From Stemphylium vesicarium (lineage: Eukaryota; Ascomycota; Dothideomycetes; Pleosporales; Pleosporaceae), in NCBI GenBank assembly GCA_004380135.1, contig QXCR01000028.1:172871-236870 (forward strand): a stretch of 64,000 nucleotides of DNA. The letters are read 5' to 3'. A program made the translations under genes and the position numbers. Each line of letters begins with the position of its first letter. Positions within the stretch are counted from its first letter, which is position 1. This document shows positions 54,409 through 64,000 of the stretch, piece by piece. The notes under the pieces are model-generated. The model was not told the origin of the DNA and made no database searches. It worked only from the letters and a program-made list of their open reading frames with translations.

Positions 54409-55791
54409 TTTCGGAAAATAATGTTTAGGTGATTAACTCGATTTGTGAGTGTAATTGTAGTTGTAGGATAAGAACGAGAAGCCGTAGTCGTCTGTGTAAG
54501 ATTGGCAAGAAAAAAGAGTCGCCCGGCGACAAAGAGAGTGAGTGTATGTAAGAAGAAGAACTGAAAAAAAACTTGACTTGGAAGAAGAAGAAGTGGTTGA
54601 GCTTGGAAGTGAAGAGAAGCATTCAAGCCTGACGGGGCATTCGTTTATAAAGTTCTCGTAGCAGTAACAAGGTCATGTCATCACACTGCCGCCGCCACGC
54701 CATGCAGTCAGGCATCATCGCCCATCACAAGTCACCCCTCCCCTCCCGGTGTATCTTTTTACTTGGTTGCCTCACACCAAGCAGGCTGAAACCGGCATCT
54801 AGACTTCCTTGACGTGCGGTTAGGCGTGCATTAGCGAATGCAGTGCGATCGGCTGGAGGGGGCTCGGCGGGTAGTGGAGCTGTTACGTTCTGCGGGGTGG
54901 GCACGGTCGGGGTTGCCAGGTGTTGAGGTGTGTCAACGCTGTCAGAGACATGTCGATGGTTTCCTGATGTATGGCAGACGCGCGGCTTGTTGCCTCTGGA
55001 GCAGGCGAAGTAGTGCCGATGGGGTATCAGAGTGTTGTGGCTTGTGTGGGGGTGAAGGTGGTGGTCGTCTTGCTTTCGGCTTCTTTTCTCGATTACCTTC
55101 AAGTTGCCGTATTGCGTACTACCACGTTCAGTATGTCAATTTTCTCCTGTCATATTAGGTTATGTCCCTCTTAATGTTCTAGACTCGGTGTTGGTGGTCG
55201 AGAATCGCAGTTGCACGGCGGCTGCATGGCGATGAAACGGTACTCAAACTGTGCCGAAACACGGAAAAGAATATCCCTTGGCCACGATCTCGGATACAAC
55301 AATGCGATGCGGGCAAGTACTCTCAAGTACCTCATATTGGCCTGAACTCGTTTGTGGGCAGTGATACGCGTAAGCTGGAGATGCCTTGTTGCGGTGCGAG
55401 TATGGAGTGAAAGTCCCAAGGGTTGGATCGGCCTACGCTAGCCGTTTGCGGGGGCTCGCTTCCAGCCAATTTGACGTCAGGAAGGGACGCCAGATTTCTT
55501 TTCAGGTCGTCGTATCTTCACCACACCTCGTAGCTATGATTTTGCTAGACGTGTGACGAGTACACATCCCATGAGTTGGCCACCGGCGTCGCCATGCAGG
55601 TTCGGGTATCGTGAGTAAGAAGTCAGTCTGGGAAACACATTTCATACCCTGCCACTTTGTTGTCTGTGGGACTGCGATGGCCATCTCTTCCAGATGCAAA
55701 CGCTATTCCTCGTTGTTATAACGTGGAGTGCTTTGGTCTTAGCAAACCTGGTATGTATGCCTTTTGTATCGTCCTAGAAGGTATGGGGTTC
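54409..55791. other. Intergenic interval
   Basis: The left 250 bp are the promoter and leader of the peptide gene. The rest shows no supported gene; frames at 54725-55102, 54838-55158 and 55502-55699 have no domain. Confidence 0.45.
54644..54651 (-). promoter_or_regulatory. TATA box of the 50-aa peptide gene
   Basis: TTTATAAA (palindromic) about 240 bp upstream of the ATG at 54408. CT-rich and poly-T sequence lies between, as in a long 5' UTR. Confidence 0.5.
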
Positions 55792-55952
55792 CAGAGTTGC
55801 CAACAAGCAAGTCAAGTTGCTCGTCGAAACTGGACGCTAACCGCTAGGGGTAAGAGTTATACCTATTGAAGTAACTACTAGCCCACAATAGGTAATCAAG
55901 CAAGTCAAGTTGGACCTTCTGAGCCCCACTTACTTGCTTGTTGGCAGCTCTG
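55792..55952. mobile_element. hAT-type MITE, 161 bp, related to the 12133 element
   Basis: The ends are near-perfect inverted repeats: left CAGAGTTGCCAACAAGCAAG and right complement CAGAGCTGCCAACAAGCAAG, differing at one base. An identical 8-bp target duplication TGGGGTTC flanks them (55784-55791, 55953-55960). The termini share CAAGCAAGTCAAG with the 521-bp element, so both belong to one family. The interior is non-coding and holds an extra internal CAAGCAAGTCAAG copy. It lies about 240 bp upstream of the next gene. Confidence 0.92.
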
Positions 55953-56187
55953 TGGGGTTCAGTGAAAGCTGCCTTTGGGAACCACCATTTGCATACCGCG
56001 CAGTACATCAAAGCAGCCCTGCATTTCGATGTCAATGTAGCTCACGCTCTATCGTTTGTTCGAGGGAAAAAGGTGAGGGAAGAGAATTGGTAGTACTATA
56101 TCGGCTGCAAAGATGGGGAAAATGTTCGAAGTCTGCTTCGCTCTTTCGTCAACAGCAAGATGACTCGCGCCACTTTCTCAAGTACCG

Positions 56188-58527
56188 GTGCCTTCCTTGA
56201 TGGCGTGCGTCACCGAAAGAGCAGCACGTGAAAGTGAAAGCGAAAGCGACCTAGGTAGTCACGCGACGGCACCTGCCGATTGTCAACTCCAACTTTTTGC
56301 TCGACAGTCGCTCCCCGCATCTTCACCGAACCGGCAATCGCGACCTATTGAAGAGATGGATTTGCACGTATCGCAACTGGCAGGGCTCTCAGTAGCTACG
56401 CATCTGTCGAGAGAGCTCGCAAAGGATAGCGGCAACATGCCTGACGGTAAGACCTGGCGCCTGGGTCATAGCAAACAACCCAAAAAGCCACCCAAAGCAC
56501 TTACCCCGCTCAAAGTTGAAAACGACACTCCCATAGTCCTAGAAGACTCAGCCGACCGACGTCGTCAGCCCAGCTGGCGAAAGACGTTACAGGGCAGCAG
56601 ACCTCAGACTCCAGTAAGCACTTTCACGGCCACTACCGCAGTCGAAGATATCGAAGATGCTCGGAGTGACCGTTCGGAAACACCCGCACCACGCCGGGAC
56701 TCCAAGCCCAAGCTTGCACGATACACCTCACTCTTCACCACCTTCAAGGAAACGGCCAAGGAGACGGCCAAGGCGCCGGACTTTTCTGAACCCTGGAGTG
56801 ACGACGCACCGCTGCCATTTCAGCCCTACATCGATCCGCTGAATGTTGTACAATCCGTCCGATCGCACATGGCCAACTCCTCTCTGCCAATATCCTCAGA
56901 GCATCATAGCGGTCTCTTTCGCGTATTCGAGGACTATCGCAAGGTCCGGGAGCAGAAGGAACGCCTTGAGGCGCTGCTAGAAGAAACACTCCAGGATTGG
57001 AAACAGGCCGAGGGACATTGGAGAGACTACGAGGATCGTTACAGCGGTGAGATACGCCGATTGGAGCTTGTTATAGCTCGTGGTACCGGCGGAATGGCAG
57101 GGTCAGTACCTGGACAGTGCCGTATCGGTCTGCGCTGATCACAGCAGACTTGCACAAGCCCGTCAGGGAAGTATTGTCAATCGCAAGCGACAACACAGGA
57201 AAACAATCTCACATGATAGTTTCCCTCGAGAGTATGATTTCCTTTCTGCTGAAAAGCTTGATGCGGAGATTAGAAACAGGTGTCAGAAAGGTCAGTCACA
57301 TCCATCTCACACGATTAACACAGGCAATTCTAACCTTGTTTAGTGCTTCTACACCGGCCAATGTCACCGTCTGGAAAGATGGCTGTACTGTCAAAACAAT
57401 TTCACAACACTACGGAACTTCCGGTAGGCACTCCTCCGGATGCGAAAAAGAAGATGACACTCTCGCGCAAGGTCCAAAGTGAGTTGAACCTGGCCACCAT
57501 GCGCAAGGATAGGCCATCACCATCTATAACGAGTTCCGTCGCCTCTGCCTTCTCGGGAGGATCTGGAGATCCTTTGCCCGATGAGGTATCGAATGTTGGC
57601 CACAGTCGTATGGAGCCTGCGGTTGAGTGTGATGCTTTGATTGCTCTTCGCGAGCTTGGTGCACTTGTGGCAAGACGTCGCGGCCTAGAACAGGACAGCT
57701 TTAACCGCGGTCTCATGATGCTATTCTCACAGACAAAACCTGCAACATATTCGGTCGTGCATCACGATGAAGAGAATGTACAGACATCACTCAATCATAC
57801 CGGTACCAAGAACTCACCCACTGAGAACGCTGTGGCGCAGCAACGTCCGATGCGGAAGTTCCAATCTCAGCCACAGCTGAGCATGCAGCAAAAGCATCGT
57901 CGACAATTCTCATTCGAACCGGGCGTCGATCAGCTGCAAGCTTTGGCCGAAGAGACGAGGATGCCTGATGCTGAGTTACATGATGTTGGCTCCGTATGTT
58001 CGGATACCCCACTCTTGATGTACGCAGCGCGTCAGGTGCATGATTCGCACTTCACGATGTCAACATCATCGACCCAAAACCTGAGCGCCGACTTTGGCAA
58101 GCCATCAAAGATTCCAAGTCCAGTACAGACGTTGGGCCGTAGTCGCCAAGAAAGCTCCGCGTCAAGTCTACAGTCAATCCACAGCAGACCTCAGGACAGT
58201 CGACGTGGTTCTCGCTCAAGTGTGCTTACTGCGTTCCGTGAAAGCTCGAGTGGAAGCCTGCGACCGTCGCTAAACAGCAGAAATGGCTCCATCCAGAGCC
58301 TGCGCACAGCAGACTCTCCAGTGTCAAAAGATTGTATCAGTGGCACAAGGCTGCGTAACAACGTCATAACTACAACCGCAGCAGCAGCTAGAGTGGCAGG
58401 CAACAAGAGCCAAACGTCATCTTCAGAGGATGGTAGCCCCAAGCCCTCCGCGTCACGGGCGAACAAAACAGAAGAGTCAATGGCGTTGGAGAACGATGTC
58501 TCCGCGGACCAGTCGTCAAGCCTATAA
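56188..58527 (+). CDS. Coiled-coil protein, uncharacterised
   Basis: Predicted 746-aa protein. Exons 56188-57101, 57148-57290 and 57344-58527; the frame is restored at both junctions (MAG to LAQARQGSIVNRKRQ, and RNRCQK to VLLHRPMSPSG). The start could also be the ATG at 56200 or 56356. Residues 1-230 are polar and low complexity with basic patches. A coiled coil spans about 255-310 (KVREQKERLEALLEETLQDW, GEIRRLELVIARG). A central block with LDAEIRNRCQK and later ECDALIALRELGALVARRRG appears folded. The last 250 residues are Ser/Gln/Arg-rich and probably disordered, with many SRxxS phosphorylation-type motifs. No known domain is recognised; septum, polarity or cytoskeletal scaffold roles are conceivable but unsupported. 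Confidence 0.7.
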
Positions 58528-60786
58528 GCGGATGTCTCCTACACACATAATCGAGATCTCAGGGCGGACCAGGCCATTGATTGGTATCACATCCCGGCTA
58601 CATTTGTTCAGCGCGTCGGTTTGATATTGATTGGTTTGTCGCACAAGGTGCGATAGTAACTCACGGGTCGACACGGTGATGGCTGTGTCACGGAAGTCGC
58701 AACTGGTTTGCGACTACTCAGCGTGCCCTTTTTTCCTCTGTGCCGGCCTTCGTATCAATCGAGATCTCCTAGTGCATTTGAAACAGGACATCTTTTAGAT
58801 GTTTGAATGAGTATGCTTGTCATATAACCTAGGGGCGTTGCTGAGACCGATTGCATCTGCCTGAAATTGCAGTTACTGCGCAATAACCAATCTTAGTCGC
58901 CTTAAAGTTAGCGAGATGAGAGAGCCTGTGGCTAAAGTGGCAGCTCACATCAGACAATAGAATTACGACCCCTCAGTATCACATTGCTACTATGACAGCG
59001 AGGCGTTCAAGATTGAACCTATCTAGTCTCGGTAGTACGGAGGTGACTTCATTCTACCTCGTTGTGGCTAATGCATCACTCAGGAGACGCGGAGATATTC
59101 ACACCACGGCACGGAACATGGCGCATCTGGATCAACTACGACATGTGATGAACTCACTGCAACATCTAGTCACGAAAAGGCCCTTTCCAGCTCTTTCCAT
59201 TCTGCAAGCCTACGCGTCTCGAAGACATCGGTTCTCGTAGTAGGTCTGATCGGCAATTGTGGCGGAGATTGTGGCGAGTGCGGGCCTGTGCCACACTAGG
59301 CTAATCATTGTCGAGTTTGGACGTAGATGGCTTCCTCCACATGATAATGCGCCGAAGTTTCCATTCGTCGACACATCCCATTGTCGATCGGTCTGTAACA
59401 GTTGCCACACTTATTTTTACACAGAGATCGCTGCACAATGTGGATTCCTCCGTGCCAGTACCGGATGACTATTCCATAGCTTTGCGATTGGCCGGATACT
59501 ACAAGCATCGCATGCAACATCCGGCAAGGTCGGTGGGCGTAACCGGAAGAGGTAGTGACGTTCATATCGCGTGTCTGTAATAACATTTTTTTCTTCACGG
59601 CTCCAGCAACAAATGCCCAAAGCGTTGCAGCGATGACGAAAGCCGTTGCTTGGATCGTTCGAGGTCCACGATTGACTCGCTTTCGGGAAAACGCCCACTA
59701 ACCACTCCTTAATCTCGGCTTGACAGGTGATGAAATAGCGTTAAGAATTAAGTCTTCCGAGTAAGCGGATAACGGGCAAGCTGGGACACTGGCTAATCCC
59801 AAGCGACACGGCGCCAACGGCTGATTGTGGGATTGGCCTGCATCATGGTGTCTGCGAATTGGCGGGGTGGGACCCTCGTCTCCGATCCGTAGCTCATACG
59901 CAGGGGAAGCTCGCCGGCAGCATGCTGGAAGGGCAAGGCGAGCGGCGGCAGAGACGTCTGCCGCGTGGAAAAGCTACCTGGACAAGGGCAACAGCGGTCT
60001 CGGGACACAAGTGGAAACGGGCCCTGCCCGGCATATGTCATTTTGCATTGAGGCGCCAACGCACACCGTAGGCGCCTTGCGATTGTTTGGCGACAAAGGC
60101 GGTATAGTGTGCGAGCGGAGGGCTTCTCGACGAGTAAATTACGGCAATGGACACGGAATGCTCATCAAGCCACTGGAGCCGTGCACGAGCGCCCTATTAG
60201 CACTGGTGTGGCAGTTGTCGACGATTCGAGAAACAACAGGCTGGGACCGCGCGATCCAGCATCCTTGGGTAGATGTGCGTTTGGAGAGCGGGATGGCGAC
60301 AGCTGCAGCGACAATCACCTCCTCATGCGGCCACCAGAGCTTCTGGCCGGCTCGCGACTGCCGTAGGGCAGTGGCTGTGCAAAGACGGGCTCTGGGTGAT
60401 CAGGCTGGCGACATGTCGCGCACAGAGAGGCTTTCCGACTAAGGTCGTCTAGGGCCGCGCAAAACTGCAGCGTTAGAGCAGCAGGGACCGTGTGCCTAGA
60501 CCCGAAGCTCCACCCTTGCCCACGCGCGGCCCTCGAGCAATTCCGTCAGGCCTGTGGATGCTCAAGGTCGCTAGCTAAAAGACGTCTGACCACCGGCCCT
60601 GGACATCTGTGGCTTGACCCTCTCAGGCTCGACTTTCTCGTGGCAGCTGCTCTGTTTCATCAACCCAAGATCCGCTCCCAAGGCTGCCCCCTCCCAACCC
60701 TTCGACCTTCTTCAACTACCGCTTCCCCAGCCCAGATGCAAGTCAAATCTCCAAAGACCTAATCCCCCGAGTGAATGCCCGATGCC
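58528..60786. other. Long intergenic interval
   Basis: 2.26 kb without a supported gene. Open stretches on both strands at 58992-59698 and 59793-60442 overlap one another and lack domains. The final 250 bp before the CP2 gene are pyrimidine-rich (CTTCTTCAACTACC) and look like its 5' UTR. Confidence 0.5.
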
Positions 60787-63483
60787 ATGTTTCGAAATAG
60801 GTACGTCCCGCCGGCGCCGCCCAAGCTCGCATATGATTTGCGCGCGTCGCGTTCTACATCCGCATCTTGGCTGCCCGCTGACCGCTATGCGCAGACTCAA
60901 CAGCCAAAAACCCGATGGGAAACTCCTAGAGGACTTCAAGGCCACCTTTCCCCATATCCAGCAGCGCTCGCATTCTCTTGCGGCCCCGCCAGGCCACTCG
61001 CTCGCAGATGCGCTTGATGTCGCGAACCCCTCCCGGTAAGTCTTTCCGAGATGCCCCCCGTCCCATGTCAATCGGAACGCCTTGCGCGAACACCGACACA
61101 AGTCATGCGCCCGCAACTTTCCATTCGTTTTACTGAGTCTGGCACTTTAGGCAAGGCGACCATCATGAGGATATCAAAGACCAGGACCCGACCCCTCGGG
61201 GAAACGCGGAGCCGTGGAGGTTCACGCCCTCGCTGCTAGACCCCAACAGCTTCGCGTTCACCTCTTTTGCAAATCAACCTCCTGGTTATTACACGCCAAC
61301 ACCCGGCGGAACCAACACGCTTTACCACAGCCAGGCAGGAGATCTGCACACTCCAGGCTTCAGCTTTGGCCTAGGAACTCCATTGTCCCTACCGACCTCC
61401 GAGGGTGGGGTGCACGCTGGCCAGCTTGCACCCGGTGCGCATTTACACGGCTTCAATCCCCATGCGCTTGGATCGCACCATTTCCAAAATGTCAATCCAT
61501 TCGGGATGCAGCCTCAGCATTCCCAGTCGTATGCGCCGCACCAGTTCACCCACCAGCCCTCCGCATTCGACCAGGGCCCAATGGCGCAGACGCATGAGGA
61601 CTCCCCAATGGACAACATGGGCCCAGATGTCGAGATGCAGGAGCAATCGCCCTTGATCGGGTTTGCGCCTCATTCATACGACAACATGGCGGCTGCAGTG
61701 GCGGCTGCGCCCCCACCCCCTAATCAAAAGTGAGTTGTAAGATGCATTCTGTCTGCGAACCCATACTAACTTTGCCAGCTTCCGATACCACGTTACGCTG
61801 AACGCCCCAACAGCCATGGTCAAGCAGTCGGATGAAGTCCCAGTTACGTATCTGAACAAGGGACAGGCCTATTCCATCTCTCTGGTCGACACAGCACCAC
61901 TCCAAGCGCCCTCACCATCCCTCAAATACAGGACTTTCATCCGCATCTCCTTCGAGGACGAACAGCAACGTCAGCGACCGGCGTCTTGCTGGCAGTTGTG
62001 GAAAGAAGGCCGCGGTACGAACGAGGCACATCAGCGTGGTGGGCGTTTGCAAGCGGTCGAGTTTGTCGACCCAAGCCAGGTCGGCGGCGGCGAAGTCCAA
62101 GGGCGGCCCAGAGTGGAGTTGGAATCATCTTCCTTCGATGGTTTCGTGGTAACATGGACACCGGTTCATAATGCCTCACCTGAGTGTTCCTTGGCTGTAC
62201 GCTTCAACTTCCTCTCTACCGACTTCAGCCATTCAAAGGGCGTCAAAGGAATACCTGTCCGACTTTGCGCGAAGACGGAGATGGTCACGGAAACCACCGG
62301 CTCACCGACTCAGAGCATGGACGCTGAGCTTTGCTACTGCAAGGTCAAGCTCTTCCGAGACCACGGCGCTGAGCGGAAACTATCAAATGATGTTGCACAC
62401 GTCAAGAAGACTATCGACAAGCTTAAGCAACAGATCGCGCAAGTGGAGTCTGGCATGAAGGACTTTGGTAAACGGAAGCGCAGTGGCTCAATCTCGAAGG
62501 GTAGCATCAGCCAAAGACCCGGAAAGGTGGCCAAGCACAAGAGGACATGGTCCATGTCTTCTGCGAGCGACAATCAAGCAGCTCGCGCGCCTGCTGAAGA
62601 AGACCTCCACATCAAGCTCGCGTCTCTGCAGGATATGTTCAGCTCCACCAGGCCTGTCAGTGTTCTCTACCTCAAAGGAGAAGCACAGGACGACCCAGAC
62701 CTCCATCCAGTAGTTTTGGGCGCCGCATCTCAAGATCTTTCTAAGCTTGACACCAACGTGGACGCACCAATGTGGGAAGGCCAGGAGCCACAGACGTCCA
62801 CTTCGTCCCAGGTGTCGCCAACTCCCAGCTCGCAATCTCTCCATTCTGAGAAGCGTCGGGCTTCCTCTTTCCAACGTCCGCAACCATTTCAACCGCCTTC
62901 TCGCATGTCATCGAACGAATGGCGAAGTCTTCCGCAAACGGCCACAGGCGACCTCAAAGGCATGGTCAGCGTTCACGGGGGTGCAGACGTCGCGACCAAA
63001 GTTCAACGGCCATATTCGGATGATCACGCGCTGTCTGGATGGATCGAGGCTCTTGGCGTTGACCAGACCTACCAACCACCGTCCGAGCCTATGCTGAAAC
63101 CCGTTGCGTGCTTTTTCGTCCAACCGAGGCTTGCTGGCCGACAGCCCGACGACAACTACTTCCGTGCGGTATACCTCATGGACCGCACTGTCAAGGAGCT
63201 GGTTAATGGAATCGCAATGAAGATTAAGATCGAGCCTACTAAGGTCACACGGACCATTCGTGTCAACCAGAAGGGATTGCAGATCCTAATGGACGATGAC
63301 GCGGTCAGCAGAATTCCAGAGCAACAGGACATGACGGCTGAATTTCACGAAATCGGCACTCCGCCATTGCATCCCACGAAGCGCGAATGGGACGCTGGCC
63401 CCACCGACATCCAAGTCGATGGCGACATCAGTGTCACAGAAAACGTTCATTCCACCGGTTACGAACTCCGTCTTCTCTTCTAG
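60787..63483 (+). CDS. CP2/Grainyhead-family transcription factor
   Basis: Predicted 812-aa nuclear factor. Four exons: 60787-60800, 60895-61035, 61151-61729 and 61779-63483. The first coding exon is 14 nt and encodes MFRNR with the next exon; this N-terminus is shared by other fungal CP2 proteins, which is why ATG 60787 was chosen. A short conserved DGKLLEDFKATFP follows. A Gly/Pro/His-rich activation-type region covers about 50-240. The CP2 DNA-binding domain begins FRYHVTLNAPTAMVKQSDEV and TYLNKGQAYSISLVDT and continues through CSLAVRFNFLSTDFSHSKGV to LCYCKVKLFRDHGAERKLSND. A coiled-coil or basic linker (KKTIDKLKQQIAQVESGMKDFGKRKRSGS) comes next. A C-terminal domain (FVQPRLAGRQPDDNYFRAVY, ELVNGIAMKIKIEPTKVTRT) looks like the ubiquitin-like dimerisation part. 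In Neurospora the homologue (csp-2) controls conidial separation. Confidence 0.92.
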
Positions 63484-64000
63484 CCTGTCACGCCTGCCAC
63501 TCCGCAACGCGCCGCTCATTTCACCTCGATACCCTGTTTTCTCGGTCACCGGCCGACTGTAATGACCCGTACCCTTCGTACCTTGGAGCCTTGCATCACA
63601 TCATGCGAGTTGCTATTGATTCTGAGTTGTTATCACTTGATGCAACACTACCGTTTGGCGTTGAGCGCTTTTGGCGATGTCACGCGTTCAGCCTAAGCGT
63701 TTACTTTGTTTCCTATGTTGATACCATTCTATTCCAATTTTCAGTTTCAACGCCGTGGCCCTTCATCTACTATACCCAATTTCTCATCTTTCATCTCTCT
63801 CTCTACCTTCTTGCCCGTGCAGAGTAAAGTTGCGCGCCAGGTCGCAGGGCTCTAGACTCTCTTTTGGTCTTGTTCGCGCTTTTCGTTTGCTCGGCAGGCG
63901 CATCCTATCAATTCTAATTATCGCGGGCCCCCATGACGGTCTCTTGAGCCTCACCCGCGACGAACATCACCAATTTCCTTCGATTTGTGCAACGCATGCC
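63484..64000. other. Right-edge interval, 3' flank of CP2 gene
   Basis: No gene is supported. T-rich sequence around 63700-63830 may contain 3'-end signals; a 146-codon frame at 63387-63827 overlaps the CP2 end in another frame and is a shadow. Confidence 0.5.

Noticed and set aside
54405..54626. Frames of 65-73 codons upstream of the 50-aa peptide gene
   Set aside because: They are in a CT-rich leader and read as Phe/Leu/Ser runs; more likely 5' UTR.
59825..60442. 205-codon forward frame in the long interval before the CP2 gene
   Set aside because: Overlaps other frames of similar length on both strands, has no domain, and its composition is Arg/Ala-rich as in random GC-rich DNA.

Overview
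The window is nuclear DNA of a filamentous ascomycete, most likely a Dothideomycete. Genes are split by many short introns (mostly 45-70 bp, GTRNGT donors, CTRAC-type branch sites). The gene content is typical of such fungi: HET proteins, a CFEM/Pth11-type receptor, small secreted proteins, a mucin-like GPI wall protein, CP2 and a TAF5/Mediator pair. Old C-to-T nonsense changes at CpA sites look like RIP (repeat-induced point mutation). The class assignment is an inference from content; no ribosomal or mitochondrial marker is present.

Layout. (1) 0.7-8.1 kb: a DHA2 MFS exporter and a cytochrome P450 share a divergent promoter, and a second P450 follows. This looks like the edge of a small oxidation/export cluster. 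(2) 8.1-16 kb: a degraded block. It holds an OGG1 DNA-glycosylase pseudogene, a 2.1-kb Fot1/pogo transposon with perfect 44-bp terminal repeats but a nonsense-riddled transposase, a fragment of a second transposase, a gene split by a 521-bp hAT-type MITE (perfect 8-bp target duplication), a small secreted protein and a broken hypothetical gene. (3) 16.3-24 kb: an intact HET gene, then core genes TAF5, a probable MED11 and homocysteine S-methyltransferase. (4) 25-37 kb: host-interface genes: a CFEM receptor facing a Kex2-processed Cys-rich secreted protein, a 105-aa secreted protein, a conserved hypothetical, a RING protein and a Ser/Pro-rich GPI mucin. (5) 37.5-46.8 kb: housekeeping genes: tubulin cofactor C, a complex I subunit, ubiquitin protease UBP2 and RPAP1. 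(6) 47-49 kb: a HET-family pseudogene. (7) 49-64 kb: glyoxalase I, a DUF2985 membrane protein, a 50-aa secreted peptide gene, a second hAT-type MITE of the same family, a coiled-coil protein and a CP2/Grainyhead transcription factor.

Exon models were assembled by hand from splice sites and reading-frame continuity. For the multi-exon genes listed as CDS, the exon lengths sum to a multiple of three. Functional names rest on recognised motifs; no database search was possible. The most notable points are the RIP-like transposon with intact ends, the MITE that cleanly splits a reading frame, the loss of OGG1 at this locus, and several small secreted protein genes that lack a recognised family.
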